From Alphaproteobacteria bacterium (lineage in GTDB: Bacteria > Pseudomonadota > Alphaproteobacteria > Rs-D84), in assembly GCA_017642585.1 (NCBI GenBank), contig JAGCOR010000005.1:54053-118052 (forward strand): 64,000 bases of DNA. The letters are read 5' to 3'. Below the pieces are notes generated by a model. That model was given only the letters and a program-made list of their open reading frames with translations, ran no database searches and had not been told where the DNA came from. The position numbers and the translations under genes are program-made. This document shows, piece by piece, positions 1-8,818 of the stretch. Position 1 is the first letter of the stretch. Each line of letters opens with the position of its first letter.

Positions 1-3
1 TGT

Positions 4-9
4 TATAAT
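4..9 (+). promoter_or_regulatory. -10 box of the tRNA-Val promoter
   Basis: A perfect TATAAT lies 12 nt upstream of the first base of tRNA-Val. The -35 region is outside the window. The same promoter probably also drives metG by read-through, because no other clear promoter is visible between the tRNA and metG. Confidence 0.6.
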
Positions 10-21
10 CTGTGTTGTTTT

Positions 22-98
22 GGGTGGTTAGCTCAGTTGGTTAGAGCGTTACGTTGACATCGTAAAGGTCGTTGGTTCGAGTCCAATACCACCCACCA
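22..98 (+). tRNA. tRNA-Val (anticodon GAC)
   Basis: A 77-nt cloverleaf folds with a perfect 7-bp acceptor stem (GGGTGGT with ACCACCC), a GCTC/GAGC D-stem, anticodon loop TTGACAT (anticodon GAC, reading GTC), and a T-arm GTTGG/CCAAT with loop TTCGAGT. The CCA end is encoded. A Shine-Dalgarno-like AGGA overlaps the final A and serves the short leader ORF that follows, so the tRNA appears to be processed from the metG leader transcript. Confidence 0.97.
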
Positions 99-107
99 GG
101 ATAAAAA

Positions 108-128
108 ATGAAACGAATGCAAATTTAA
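108..128 (+). CDS. putative metG leader peptide (MKRMQI)
   Basis: A six-codon ORF (ATG AAA CGA ATG CAA ATT TAA) sits between tRNA-Val and metG, 6 nt after an AGGA motif. Two of its six codons are Met, and a terminator-like hairpin with a competing alternative pairing follows within 35 nt. This is the layout of ribosome-mediated transcription attenuation, in which shortage of charged tRNA-Met would stall the ribosome and favour read-through into metG. With only one internal Met codon the case is weaker than for the ileS leader in this window. That it is translated is inference. Confidence 0.45.
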   Translation: MKRMQI

Positions 129-144
129 TTTTATAAATAAATTC

Positions 145-186
145 AAACGGGATTATTTGGACGCCCCGTTTGCGTCCATTTTTTAT
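145..186 (+). terminator. metG leader attenuator hairpins
   Basis: GGACGC (159-164) pairs with GCGTCC (172-177) around a 7-nt loop and is followed by ATTTTTT, a plausible intrinsic terminator. Its loop, CCCGTTT (165-171), is perfectly complementary to AAACGGG at 145-151. The two helices cannot fully coexist, so 145-151/165-171 is a candidate antiterminator. It lies directly between the Met-containing leader ORF and metG. Confidence 0.55.
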
Positions 187-205
187 AAAAAAGGGTTAAA
201 ACACA

Positions 206-1831
206 ATGGCAAAAAAATATCTTATAACATCTGCATTACCATATATAAATGGGGAATTACATATCGGTCATTTGGTTGGCTGTTGGTTGCCAAGTGATGT
301 CTATGCCAGATTTTGTCGGGCACAAGGACGTGATGTTTTATACATTGGCGGGGCCGATGAACACGGAACGCCTGCTATGGTTGGTGCATGGAAAGAAAAT
401 ATGCCTGTGTTAGAATATACAAATAAATATTATGAAAAGCATTTACGTGCTGTGTCCGATTTTAATTTATCCTTTGATTTATACGGCCGCACACATACTG
501 AATTACAAGAAAAATTGATTCATGATTTGTTTAAACGCCTGGAAGAACGCGGTTTAATTGAAGAACGTGAAACAGTTCAACCTTTCTCTGTCGATGACGA
601 TATGTTTTTAGCGGACAGACAGTTAGAGGGAACATGTCCAAAATGTGGTTATGAAAAAGCACGTGGCGATCAATGTGATAATTGCAGTGCCACATATGAA
701 GCAGATGAATTAATAAACCCACGTTCTGCGATTTCAGGTTCAACAAATATTGAAATGCGTAAAACAAAAAATTTGTTTTTCATGGCATCTAAAATTGAAG
801 GCGATTGGCGCAAATGGTTGTTGCAACACGCGCCAAAATGGTCAAAAACAGCCTCCGCTATCGCTATGGGTTGGGCAAACGAAGGCCTGCACGATACCAG
901 TATTACCCGCGATTTGAAATGGGGTATTCCTGTGAATAAACCGGGATATGAAAACAAAGTTTTCTATGTTTGGTTTGATGCACCATGGGGTTATGTTTCT
1001 ATATCCCAGGCCGCAACAAAAGATTGGGAATCTTGGTGGAAAAATCCAGATTGTTTCTATGCACAATTTATGGGCAAAGACAATGTAAAATTCCATTCGG
1101 TCTTTTTCCCAGAACAACAACTGGCCATGAATGATAATTGGAAAACTGTCGATTTATTAAAGGCGGTTAATTTCTTGAATTTTGAAGGTGGCAAAGTTGC
1201 AAAATCAACTGGTAACGGAATCTTTTTGGACAATGCATTAAATATTGCACCATCTGATTGTTGGCGTTATGCATTGATGGCATCTGCACCTGAAACAGAC
1301 GATACAGATTTCACAATGGCGCGCTTTGTTGATATCGTGAACAAAGATTTAAATGGTTTGTTGGGTAATTTTGTTTCACGTGTTTGCAAACTAAGTGCAA
1401 AGAATTTTGGTGAAATTGTACCAAACGGAACTGAAATTGATTCTGAATTGGCAAATAAAATAAACGAAAAAATCGAAGAATTAACAAATGCTATGGAAAA
1501 ATGCGAATTCAGAAAATCTATCGTTGCGTTACGTGAAATTTATGGTTTGGCAAATGAATATATGACAATCAAAGAACCATGGGCTTTGGTGAAAAATGGT
1601 GATTTGAACGGTGCTGGCGCTGTGTTAAATGAATGTTTTCAATTAATTGATTTGTTTGCACGTGTATCTTCACCTTTTATCCCAGATGCTGTCGCAAAGA
1701 TTCAAAATATATTTGCAAATGAACATGATTTATCATGGCCAACAAAATATGAACACAGAATTTCAAATGGCGAAGGATTTACCGTTCCTGAAAATCTGTT
1801 TAACAGACTTGAATTATCACAAGACGAATAA
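206..1831 (+). CDS. metG: methionyl-tRNA synthetase
   Basis: This class I synthetase (541 aa) charges tRNA-Met in the cytoplasm for initiation and elongation. The HIGH signature is at residues 19-22. A four-cysteine zinc knuckle of the form CxxC...CxxC lies at about 144-160, within the connective-peptide region. The KMSKS loop appears as KVAKS at about 330-334, a conservative variant. The C-terminal Trbp111-like tRNA-binding extension of longer MetRS enzymes is absent, as in other short-form enzymes. An AAGGG motif lies about 10 nt before the ATG. The gene follows tRNA-Val and a short Met-containing leader ORF with attenuator-like hairpins, suggesting control by charged tRNA-Met. Confidence 0.97.
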   Translation: MAKKYLITSALPYINGELHIGHLVGCWLPSDVYARFCRAQGRDVLYIGGADEHGTPAMVGAWKENMPVLEYTNKYYEKHLRAVSDFNLSFDLYGRTHTELQEKLIHDLFKRLEERGLIEERETVQPFSVDDDMFLADRQLEGTCPKCGYEKARGDQCDNCSATYEADELINPRSAISGSTNIEMRKTKNLFFMASKIEGDWRKWLLQHAPKWSKTASAIAMGWANEGLHDTSITRDLKWGIPVNKPGYENKVFYVWFDAPWGYVSISQAATKDWESWWKNPDCFYAQFMGKDNVKFHSVFFPEQQLAMNDNWKTVDLLKAVNFLNFEGGKVAKSTGNGIFLDNALNIAPSDCWRYALMASAPETDDTDFTMARFVDIVNKDLNGLLGNFVSRVCKLSAKNFGEIVPNGTEIDSELANKINEKIEELTNAMEKCEFRKSIVALREIYGLANEYMTIKEPWALVKNGDLNGAGAVLNECFQLIDLFARVSSPFIPDAVAKIQNIFANEHDLSWPTKYEHRISNGEGFTVPENLFNRLELSQDE

Positions 1832-1888
1832 TTTCGGTGATATCCCAAAGGGAGATTTTGAGAATGTAAATAACAAAAAGGAAAAGTC

Positions 1889-2392
1889 ATGGCTTTCAAA
1901 GCAACCGTTTCTTTTGTATTTACACATATCAACCTTGGACCATTACCACCATTGAAAGATATTCATAATCTGGACCAATTTAAATCATTTATAAATTCTT
2001 GCAATATAACTTTGCCATACAAAGTGTCTGTGGTGCGTATGATAAATATAACAAATGAAAAAACCAACCAAATCACACAAATCAAAGATGATGAATTGGT
2101 TTTTTATGTTGCAGATAAAATATCATATCCCGCCCAGGTTCATACATATATGCAAAAATATTATGATTCTGAAAAGTATTTCTTTGCTCCTGTACCAGAT
2201 GATGCCCCGGGTTTATTAGATGCGGTTGTTCCCGAAGGTGGCAGTGCTTGTGCAAAATGGCATATTTTGACCGATACGGATATTGTTGTTGATAAAAACT
2301 TGCATCAAATTTGGCGAAATAAAACTGGTACTGTGCCACAAATTTTGATAGATTTCTTCAAAAGAACCAAAGAATATATCCGCACAGAATAA
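1889..2392 (+). CDS. conserved-looking hypothetical protein, 167 aa
   Basis: The family is not recognised. The protein is soluble (no membrane segment or signal peptide) and mixed alpha/beta in composition. Its start has a good AAAAGGAAAAG ribosome-binding site 4-5 nt upstream. It lies 57 nt after metG and 13 nt before the next unknown gene, and codon use matches its neighbours, so it is probably a real gene co-transcribed with metG and the queH group. No catalytic motif is evident. Confidence 0.6.
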   Translation: MAFKATVSFVFTHINLGPLPPLKDIHNLDQFKSFINSCNITLPYKVSVVRMINITNEKTNQITQIKDDELVFYVADKISYPAQVHTYMQKYYDSEKYFFAPVPDDAPGLLDAVVPEGGSACAKWHILTDTDIVVDKNLHQIWRNKTGTVPQILIDFFKRTKEYIRTE

Positions 2393-2405
2393 AAAGGGTG
2401 AATAT

Positions 2406-2831
2406 ATGAAAAAGAAACACAACAGATTTGATACCGAATTCAGTGATTTTTATTTCACAGAATCTGATTTAAACGGCAAAGTTTTAAATACATTTAAACG
2501 CAAATATGCGGGCCGATTTGCTGACTATGCGAAATCTTTAAAAACACCATGTCATATTCATTCTGTGTATTCGCTGAATTTTGTTGATACATATCAAACA
2601 GATGCAAATGGTTTACACCCTATTGTTCATATTGTTCAAAGACCTATCGATTTTTATGTCGTCAGCAATGAAGAAGAATTAAATAAAGTTTTGGAACAAG
2701 TTCCAAATAAAAATATCAAAGTTGTGAACAAAAGATTACATCCTGTACACCCATACCAAGATGACAGCTTAGATGTATCACTTTGGTGTTTTTTCAACAG
2801 GGCTGAAAATTTAAAAAAACATGTCAGATAA
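2406..2831 (+). CDS. hypothetical protein, 141 aa
   Basis: The family is not recognised. The product is a lysine-rich soluble protein with no signal peptide or membrane segment. It is preceded by an AAAAAGGG motif, and its end overlaps the start of queH by 11 nt. That overlap implies translational coupling and supports the ORF being real. A link to queuosine or tRNA metabolism is suggested only by position. Confidence 0.6.
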   Translation: MKKKHNRFDTEFSDFYFTESDLNGKVLNTFKRKYAGRFADYAKSLKTPCHIHSVYSLNFVDTYQTDANGLHPIVHIVQRPIDFYVVSNEEELNKVLEQVPNKNIKVVNKRLHPVHPYQDDSLDVSLWCFFNRAENLKKHVR

Positions 2832-3360
2832 AATAAAATTGATTTTAATGTCTTGTTGTGCACCGTGTTCTTGCGGTGCTATTAAGCAAATTGTAGACGG
2901 TGAAATTCCAGGTATAGATGATTTTATTGTTATGTTTTTTAACCCAAATATTTACCCATTGGTTGAATATCAAAAAAGATTAAATGAACAAATAAAATAT
3001 TGTGAAAAGTTGGGTGTTAAATACGTGATTGGCGATTATGACCATGATAAATGGCGCGAACATATTGCAGGATTGGAAACCGAACCCGAACGTGGTGCAC
3101 GTTGCAGTAAATGTTTTGCCTATCGTTTTTGTTTTGCGCGCGAATATGCCAAAGAACACGGCTTTAATGCGATTGCGTCAGTATTCGGTGTATCACGTCA
3201 CAAAGATCAATCCCAGGTTGACGCATCAGCAAACCAATCATGCGGCGATATAAAATATTTGCCTATTAAATGGAACGAAAATTTACGCCAACAAATAAAT
3301 CGTGAATCTGAATTTTATCGTCAAAATTATTGCGGTTGCGAATTTTCTGTGCGTAAATAA
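2821..3360 (+). CDS. queH: epoxyqueuosine reductase QueH
   Basis: QueH (DUF208, 179 aa) performs the last step of queuosine synthesis in tRNA, reducing epoxyqueuosine, and is unrelated in sequence to QueG. The family cysteines are all visible: the N-terminal CCAPC at about 12-16 with another Cys two residues on, the central ERGARCxxC, and a C-terminal YCGCxFS. These ligate iron-sulfur and metal centres in characterised members. The start overlaps the preceding hypothetical gene by 11 nt. No other queuosine genes lie in the window. Confidence 0.93.
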   Translation: MSDKIKLILMSCCAPCSCGAIKQIVDGEIPGIDDFIVMFFNPNIYPLVEYQKRLNEQIKYCEKLGVKYVIGDYDHDKWREHIAGLETEPERGARCSKCFAYRFCFAREYAKEHGFNAIASVFGVSRHKDQSQVDASANQSCGDIKYLPIKWNENLRQQINRESEFYRQNYCGCEFSVRK

Positions 3361-3376
3361 AATCGCATATAATAAT

Positions 3377-3404
3377 TTGATTTTTGCTTTTTATCTTCTA
3401 TAAT
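3377..3404 (+). promoter_or_regulatory. promoter upstream of fabD
   Basis: TTGATT (3377-3382) is separated by 16 nt from a perfect TATAAT (3399-3404), about 28 nt before the fabD ATG. This promoter likely serves fabD and the small ORF after it. Confidence 0.65.
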
Positions 3405-3432
3405 TTCAAAGTAATAAAACAAAAGGACAATT

Positions 3433-4308
3433 ATGTCATCTATACTGGTTTTCCCAGGTCAGGGGTCCCAAACGGTCGGTATGGGACGTGAATTATACGA
3501 AAACAATCCGATTGCCCGTGCAGTATTTGACGAAGTTGATGAAGCTTTGGGTGAAAAATTATCAGATATTATTTTTAATGGCCCAATCGAAGAATTGACT
3601 TTGACCCGTAATGTGCAACCTGCAATTATGGCAACATCAATTGCTATGTTTCGTGCATCGAATATTAAATTAACAGAATTTGTCGCTGGACATTCATTGG
3701 GTGAATACACCGCATTATGTGCAGCGGGCGCTTTATCTTTGGCGGATACGGCAAAATTATTGCGTTTGCGTGGCGAAGCTATGCAAAGGGCGGTTCCTGT
3801 GGGTCGTGGTTTAACCGCTGTTATATTGGGTTTGGACATAGATGTTGTTCGTGATATTTGTGCAAAAACTGATGCAGATGTCGCAAATGATAATTCACCG
3901 GGCCAGGTTGTAATTTCAGGCGAAAAAGAAATTGTTGAAAAAACATTGGAATTGGCAAAAGAAGCGGGTGCAAAACGCGCTATGCCACTGGCCTTATCTG
4001 TGCCTGTTCACTGCAGAATTCAACAACCTGCGGCGGATGAAATGCGCGCCGCATTGGAAAAAACCGAAATCAAAACACCAATTGCGCCATTGATTTCGAA
4101 TAAAACATGTACACCTTTGTCGGATGTAAACGAAATTCGCGAAGCATTGGTTTATCAAATGACCCATGGTGTCCGTTGGCGTGAAAGTGTTTTAGAAATG
4201 GCAAAACTGGGCATCACAGAAACTATCGAAGTTGGCCCTGGCGCCGTATTAACAGGTTTAACAAAACGCATTTGTCCAGATATGATTGGCAATAAATTAG
4301 AGGTATAA
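3433..4308 (+). CDS. fabD: malonyl-CoA:ACP transacylase
   Basis: FabD (291 aa) moves malonyl groups from CoA to acyl carrier protein for fatty acid elongation. The substrate motif GQGSQ is at 9-13, the nucleophile is in GHSLG (Ser88), and the partner His is near residue 193 in SVPVHC. An AAAGGA ribosome-binding site and a clear promoter precede it. It lies in a fabD-small ORF-small ORF-fabG arrangement. The acpP gene that often follows fabG elsewhere is not present here. Confidence 0.96.
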   Translation: MSSILVFPGQGSQTVGMGRELYENNPIARAVFDEVDEALGEKLSDIIFNGPIEELTLTRNVQPAIMATSIAMFRASNIKLTEFVAGHSLGEYTALCAAGALSLADTAKLLRLRGEAMQRAVPVGRGLTAVILGLDIDVVRDICAKTDADVANDNSPGQVVISGEKEIVEKTLELAKEAGAKRAMPLALSVPVHCRIQQPAADEMRAALEKTEIKTPIAPLISNKTCTPLSDVNEIREALVYQMTHGVRWRESVLEMAKLGITETIEVGPGAVLTGLTKRICPDMIGNKLEV

Positions 4309-4309
4309 C

Positions 4310-4513
4310 ATGCAAAATCTTATTTATAAAACAGGTAGGGGGACAGATATAACACAGGCGGCCAATGACGCGGTTTCTTTGGCAAAAAAACAACAAAAAA
4401 ACATTCTGTTTATGTATAATAACGTCATGATGAACGTGGATAGATACTCAACAACCCGTGGTGTTATCAACAGATTCTTTTCCCAAACAATCAATGAAAG
4501 GGTGAAAATTTAA
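4310..4513 (+). CDS. small hypothetical protein, 67 aa
   Basis: The family is not recognised. The ORF starts 1 nt after the fabD stop, so it is probably translated by coupling. The product is basic and soluble. It ends just before the strong promoter of the next small gene. Being wedged tightly between fatty acid genes supports it being real, but no function can be read from it. Confidence 0.5.
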   Translation: MQNLIYKTGRGTDITQAANDAVSLAKKQQKNILFMYNNVMMNVDRYSTTRGVINRFFSQTINERVKI

Positions 4514-4515
4514 TA

Positions 4516-4543
4516 TTGACAATATTTGTTTTTGTGCTATATT
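4516..4543 (+). promoter_or_regulatory. strong promoter upstream of the 92-aa gene
   Basis: A perfect TTGACA (4516-4521) and a TATATT (4538-4543) are 16 nt apart, followed by a short leader and the ATG at 4573. The -35 box also reads as a TTG start codon in frame with that gene. The longer start is therefore an artefact of the promoter sequence. Confidence 0.7.
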
Positions 4544-4572
4544 ATAGGTACACAAAACAAAAGGTGGTTAAT

Positions 4573-4851
4573 ATGAAAACAAGAGATTTTGGTTTAATTG
4601 CTTACATTGAAGTTGTTAATGACAGCACCGATGAACTTATCGGGCATGCATGGGCAACTAAACGCAGAGCAAGATTTATTCCAAACGAAGGTGTCAGCAT
4701 TGATCATGCGGCACATGCTGTGTTACACATAGTTCAAAAGTATAATGTTCCTGTGACTATGCGTTTTAATTCTGTCAAAGTTAAAGTACCAAATAACAAA
4801 CAATTGACAGTTCAAAAAATCAAAGACCAATATTTTGATTTATCCAGATAA
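4573..4851 (+). CDS. small hypothetical protein, 92 aa
   Basis: The family is not recognised. The start at 4573 is preferred over an in-frame TTG at 4516, because that TTG is part of a -35 box and GGTGG lies just before 4573. The predicted protein is basic, soluble and beta-rich, without signal peptide or cysteine. It has its own strong promoter, ends 27 nt before the fabG start and may lead a transcript running into fabG and mnmG. Confidence 0.6.
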   Translation: MKTRDFGLIAYIEVVNDSTDELIGHAWATKRRARFIPNEGVSIDHAAHAVLHIVQKYNVPVTMRFNSVKVKVPNNKQLTVQKIKDQYFDLSR

Positions 4852-4878
4852 ACCAAAGAAAACATGGGGGGATATAAA

Positions 4879-5607
4879 ATGTTCGATTTATCAAATAAAG
4901 TTGTTTTAATAACTGGTGCCACCGGCGGAATTGGTGGTGTTATCGCACAAAAAATGAAACAAGCTGGCGCAACAGTTGTTATCAGCGGACGTAATGTTGA
5001 AAAATTAAACACCGCTTTTGATGACAGTTTTATCAAAATACCATGTGATTTATCTGCCGAAGACGGCGCAGAAAAATTGATTAACGATACAATCGAACGC
5101 ACAGGCCGTATTGATGTTTTAATCAATAATGCCGGCATCACAGCGGACACTTTGATGATGCGCATGACTGATGAACAATTTGATAATGTTATAAATACTA
5201 ATTTGCGTTCAACTTTCAAAATGTGCCGTGCGGTTATCATGCCTATGATGAAACAAAGATTTGGTCGTATTATAAATATGGCATCCATAGTTGGTGTTGT
5301 TGGTGGTGCGGGGCAAACAAATTATGCTGCATCCAAAGGTGGTATGATTGCGATGACAAAATCTATCGCAGCAGAGGTTGCATCACGCGGAATTACTGCG
5401 AATGCTGTTGCACCCGGATTTATAAAAACACCTATGACAGATGTATTACCAGAAGAATTAAAGAAAACATATTTATCACAAATACCTGCAGGTCGTTTTG
5501 GTGAACCGGAAGATGTTGCAAACGCATGTGTGTTTTTAGCATCTGATGAGGCATCTTATATCAATGGCCAAACAATTCATGTAAATGGCGGAATGGGTCG
5601 CTTTTAA
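4879..5607 (+). CDS. fabG: 3-oxoacyl-ACP reductase
   Basis: FabG (242 aa) is a short-chain dehydrogenase that uses NADPH to reduce 3-oxoacyl-ACP in fatty acid synthesis. The Rossmann motif TGATGGIG is at about 12-19, NNAG at 83-86, and the catalytic Ser136, Tyr149 and Lys153 (YxxxK) are all present. The C-terminal NGGMG ending is typical. The start at 4879 is chosen because GGGGGA lies 8 nt upstream, while the ATG at 4864 would overlap that site. mnmG starts 2 nt after its stop. Confidence 0.95.
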   Translation: MFDLSNKVVLITGATGGIGGVIAQKMKQAGATVVISGRNVEKLNTAFDDSFIKIPCDLSAEDGAEKLINDTIERTGRIDVLINNAGITADTLMMRMTDEQFDNVINTNLRSTFKMCRAVIMPMMKQRFGRIINMASIVGVVGGAGQTNYAASKGGMIAMTKSIAAEVASRGITANAVAPGFIKTPMTDVLPEELKKTYLSQIPAGRFGEPEDVANACVFLASDEASYINGQTIHVNGGMGRF

Positions 5608-5609
5608 TC

Positions 5610-7262
5610 ATGCAAGAATTTGATGTTATTGTTATCGGTGGCGGACATGCTGGCGTTGAAGCCGCTGGAGCATCTGCGCGCCGTGGTGCAAAAACATTAT
5701 TAATTACTATGCGTGAATCTGATATTGGTGCAATGTCTTGCAATCCGTCTATTGGTGGGCCGGGTAAATCTCAAATGGTTGCAGAAATGGCTGCGTTTGG
5801 TGGTGTTATGCCAATGGCTGCTGATAAATCTGGTATTCATTGGCGAACATTAAATGCAACCCATGGTGCCGCGACCCAGGCTCTGCGTGCACAAATTGAT
5901 AGGAATTTTTATCATGATAATGTGATGAAAATTTTAGAAAACACCGGTAATTTGACGGTTGTTTTTGAAAAAGTCACCGATTTAGATTTACAAAAAAAAT
6001 CTGTTAATAATAAATATTTTGGTAAAGCATTGGTTTTAACAACCGGGACTTTCTTGGGTGGTTTGGTAACACGTGGAAATGAAAAAATTGAATCTGGTCG
6101 TTTAATGGATAACGGCGAATACCAAGAAAACGATTCATCTATTTCAAATGTTTTGAAAAAATCTGGATTTGAATTATTAAGATTAAAAACCGGAACTCCC
6201 GCACGTATTTATCGCGACAGTATAAATTTTGATGTATGCGAAGAACAACCTGGCGATTTTCCACACGATTGGTTTGCGTTTGGGGATGCGAATAATAATT
6301 ATACAGAAAAATGTTTTATCACCCACACAAACGAAACAACACATGAAATTATTCGTGAAAATATAAAAAACGCACCTATGTATAATGGCGATATCAGGGG
6401 GCTGGGGCCGCGTTATTGTCCATCCCTGGAAGATAAAGTCATGCGTTTTCCAGAACATACTTCGCATCATGTATTTTTAGAACCCGAAGGTTTCCACAGC
6501 AATATAATTTACCCCAACGGTATTTCAACCAGCTTTGGCGCAGATATTCAAGATAAATGGATTCGCACCATACCAGGTTTGGAAAATGCAAAAATTGCGC
6601 GCTATGGTTATGCGATTGAATATGATGCAATTGATGCACGCAAATTAAAATCAACTTTGGAATCTAAAGATATATCTGGTTTATTTTTTGCAGGGCAAAT
6701 AAACGGAACTTCGGGTTACGAAGAAGCCGCGGCCCAGGGTTTAATCGCTGGTGCAAATGCGGCGGCACATGCTTTGAATCTGGAAAATCTGGAATTAAAC
6801 AGAACCAATTCTATGATTGGTGTATTGATTGACGACATAACAACATTGGGTGTTGATGAACCATATCGTATGTTTACTTCACGTGCAGAATACAGATTAA
6901 ATCTGCGTGCAGATAATGCGGTGTTCCGTCTGGGCGATATGGGTAATAAATTGGGTTTAATCGACCCAGAATCTTTGAATAAATTAAAAGAAATTCACGA
7001 ACAAACCGCAATTGAAAATGATAAATTTTACGCGGGTTATATTTCACGCAACGAGCGCGAAATTGAAAATTACAAAAGGGATGCCGAATTAAAAATTCCA
7101 ACAAATTTTGACTATAAATCTTTATCTGGTTTAACCAATGAATTGGTTGAAAAATTAACAAAAACCCGTCCTGAAAATATTGCATCACTGTCCAGAATCC
7201 CTGGTATGACCCCGGCGGGCATTATTGTTGTTTTACACAAAATTAAAAGTGGAAATAAATAA
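5610..7262 (+). CDS. mnmG: tRNA uridine-5-carboxymethylaminomethyl modification enzyme MnmG (GidA)
   Basis: With MnmE, MnmG modifies U34 in the wobble position of several tRNAs. The FAD-binding [10 protein letters not shown] motif is at about 10-19, and the family blocks [11 protein letters not shown] and the later G-x-G-YEEA block are present. At 550 aa it is about 70 residues shorter than the usual 620 or so. The C-terminal helical domain is recognisable, so the loss seems to be spread over internal loops rather than a truncation. It is tightly coupled to fabG, and no mnmE or rsmG lies nearby. Confidence 0.93.
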   Translation: MQEFDVIVIGGGHAGVEAAGASARRGAKTLLITMRESDIGAMSCNPSIGGPGKSQMVAEMAAFGGVMPMAADKSGIHWRTLNATHGAATQALRAQIDRNFYHDNVMKILENTGNLTVVFEKVTDLDLQKKSVNNKYFGKALVLTTGTFLGGLVTRGNEKIESGRLMDNGEYQENDSSISNVLKKSGFELLRLKTGTPARIYRDSINFDVCEEQPGDFPHDWFAFGDANNNYTEKCFITHTNETTHEIIRENIKNAPMYNGDIRGLGPRYCPSLEDKVMRFPEHTSHHVFLEPEGFHSNIIYPNGISTSFGADIQDKWIRTIPGLENAKIARYGYAIEYDAIDARKLKSTLESKDISGLFFAGQINGTSGYEEAAAQGLIAGANAAAHALNLENLELNRTNSMIGVLIDDITTLGVDEPYRMFTSRAEYRLNLRADNAVFRLGDMGNKLGLIDPESLNKLKEIHEQTAIENDKFYAGYISRNEREIENYKRDAELKIPTNFDYKSLSGLTNELVEKLTKTRPENIASLSRIPGMTPAGIIVVLHKIKSGNK

Positions 7263-7288
7263 AAAAATATATTATTATTCGGCCATGC

Positions 7289-7364
7289 GCCGGTTTAGCT
7301 CAGCTGGTAGAGCATCTCATTCGTAATGAGGGGGTCGTAGGTTCAAGTCCTATAACCGGCACCA
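7289..7364 (+). tRNA. tRNA-Thr (anticodon CGT)
   Basis: A 76-nt cloverleaf forms with acceptor GCCGGTT/AACCGGC, D-stem GCTC/GAGC, anticodon loop TTCGTAA (anticodon CGT, reading ACG), and T-arm GTAGG/CCTAT with loop TTCAAGT. CCA is encoded. It lies 26 nt after mnmG and is followed by a strong terminator. Confidence 0.97.
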
Positions 7365-7376
7365 TAAAAATTTATA

Positions 7377-7407
7377 GCCCATACTTGTTTTGTATGGGCT
7401 GTTTTTT
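7377..7407 (+). terminator. terminator after tRNA-Thr(CGT)
   Basis: GCCCATAC and GTATGGGC form a perfect 8-bp stem around TTGTTTT, followed by TGTTTTTT. It separates the tRNA from the converging gene on the minus strand. Confidence 0.85.
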
Positions 7408-7418
7408 ATCAAACCTAT

Positions 7419-8765
7419 CTAAAAATCTCGTGGATCCTCTTCAAAAAAACGAGATACTATTTCATCTACGTCGTTTTTATGTTTAACCAAATCTATTTCT
7501 GTTGTATCAACATCAGATGGCGCGAGTTCACCATGGTGTGTACGATTTCTAATTTTCTTTGTTTTCATTATTTCATCAACATCTTGTTGTGATATAATGG
7601 TGTTCAATTTTTTTAATGAATGTTTTGTTTTTGGAAAAAGATAATCTGCCAACATAACTAAATCTTCTGTTGTTTGTTGAACATCTGCTAAAAAAATATT
7701 TCTATCAACATCTATTGAATCTTCAGATATTTGTATAAATTCTTTCAATGAAGACATTATATACATTATACATTTCGTATATTCAATTAAGTATAATAAA
7801 CCATATTCATGTAAACAACGTGTGCCCAGACGGAAACCAAATGAGTTTTTATGAGAAAAATCGTCCCTATCTTTGGTGGCATAAAACAAAATATCTGGGG
7901 CGTCACAATAGCCAAAATCATAAGCATAATTGTACAAATTTCGGAGATATTTGTTACGGTCTTTTCTGTACAATTTTACGCCATAAAATTGAAGTATCTT
8001 GTTTAACATTCTTCTTACATTTTCAACAAGTCCGCATAACGGTACCCGCATACTCTGTGTTAGTTTCCACTCTGATTCCATCCGATTTGTTGGTGTGGGC
8101 GATACTAATTCTGGTTCAAAAAGATTATATATACCAATACATTCTCCCAAACATTTAACAGATTGGTTTAACAGTTTTAAAAATTCTTCATCGCACGGAA
8201 TGGTTCGTCTGAATTTCAATCTTTCTGCTTTTGCTTTACGTTCCATATCGGACAAATCTTTATCTTTTTGTACCAATATTCGTGAAAGAGTTGATATTCC
8301 TTGATTAAAACGTTGTATCATTTGTTTACGTTTTTTATGAGAACATGTATTTGCAGCCTCTACTACTTTTCTCACATCAGCGCGCGTGGCAAGAGAATAT
8401 TCATCTTTATGACACAAAACGTATTTTGCATCAATATGCCTTGGTGTTTTTTTGAATATTCTTAATACACTATCTACTTCTTTTTTGCTTGGTAGAAATT
8501 CACGCCAAAGAAAATTAGCATCTTTATAATACTTATCATGCCAAAAATATATTACTTGTCGTTTTTTATGTTTAATATCAGAAAGCGCACTAAAAACCCT
8601 ATCACGTTTAATTTTTGTTAGTTTTAATTCATTATTCGCCTTTTCTAAATCGCTACGAACAGGGTAGTATTCCAACGGTAAAACAACAAGTTGCCCTTTT
8701 ATTTTTTTACCAATAGGGCTATAAGAAATATTCTTTAAAACATAATTTATATACAGTTCTTCCAT
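7419..8765 (-). CDS. unknown 448-aa protein with a HEPN-like RNxxxH motif
   Basis: The family is not recognised. The protein is basic, largely helical by composition and rich in Lys, Arg and Cys, without membrane segments. Near the C-terminus (residues 406-411) it carries RNRTHH, which fits the RNxxxH signature of HEPN ribonuclease domains, preceded by about 100 residues of helix-prone sequence. HEPN nucleases are common in defence and toxin systems, but the motif alone is weak evidence. No antitoxin partner adjoins it, as nth is upstream and tRNA-Thr downstream. A -10-like box lies only 8 nt before the ATG and no Shine-Dalgarno is visible, so the mRNA may be leaderless. Confidence 0.6.
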   Translation of the reverse strand: MEELYINYVLKNISYSPIGKKIKGQLVVLPLEYYPVRSDLEKANNELKLTKIKRDRVFSALSDIKHKKRQVIYFWHDKYYKDANFLWREFLPSKKEVDSVLRIFKKTPRHIDAKYVLCHKDEYSLATRADVRKVVEAANTCSHKKRKQMIQRFNQGISTLSRILVQKDKDLSDMERKAKAERLKFRRTIPCDEEFLKLLNQSVKCLGECIGIYNLFEPELVSPTPTNRMESEWKLTQSMRVPLCGLVENVRRMLNKILQFYGVKLYRKDRNKYLRNLYNYAYDFGYCDAPDILFYATKDRDDFSHKNSFGFRLGTRCLHEYGLLYLIEYTKCIMYIMSSLKEFIQISEDSIDVDRNIFLADVQQTTEDLVMLADYLFPKTKHSLKKLNTIISQQDVDEIMKTKKIRNRTHHGELAPSDVDTTEIDLVKHKNDVDEIVSRFFEEDPRDF

Positions 8766-8773
8766 TTATGGTA

Positions 8774-8779
8774 AGTATA
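8774..8779 (-). promoter_or_regulatory. extended -10 box close to the start of the 448-aa gene
   Basis: On the minus strand TGGTATACT (TG-N-TATACT) ends 8 nt before the ATG at 8765. Transcription would begin at or within 1-2 nt of the start codon, consistent with a leaderless message. Confidence 0.4.
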
Positions 8780-8818
8780 CCACAAAGAACCAATATTGTT
8801 AAATATTTGTTTTATGGT

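Noticed and set aside
145..177. metG leader considered as an H-type pseudoknot riboswitch
   Set aside because: The two helices interleave, but the connecting loops are zero nucleotides, too short to span a 7-bp stem. They are better read as alternative hairpins.
4516..4572. TTG start extending the 92-aa protein
   Set aside because: The TTG is the first codon of a perfect TTGACA -35 box, and the true ATG with a ribosome-binding site is at 4573.
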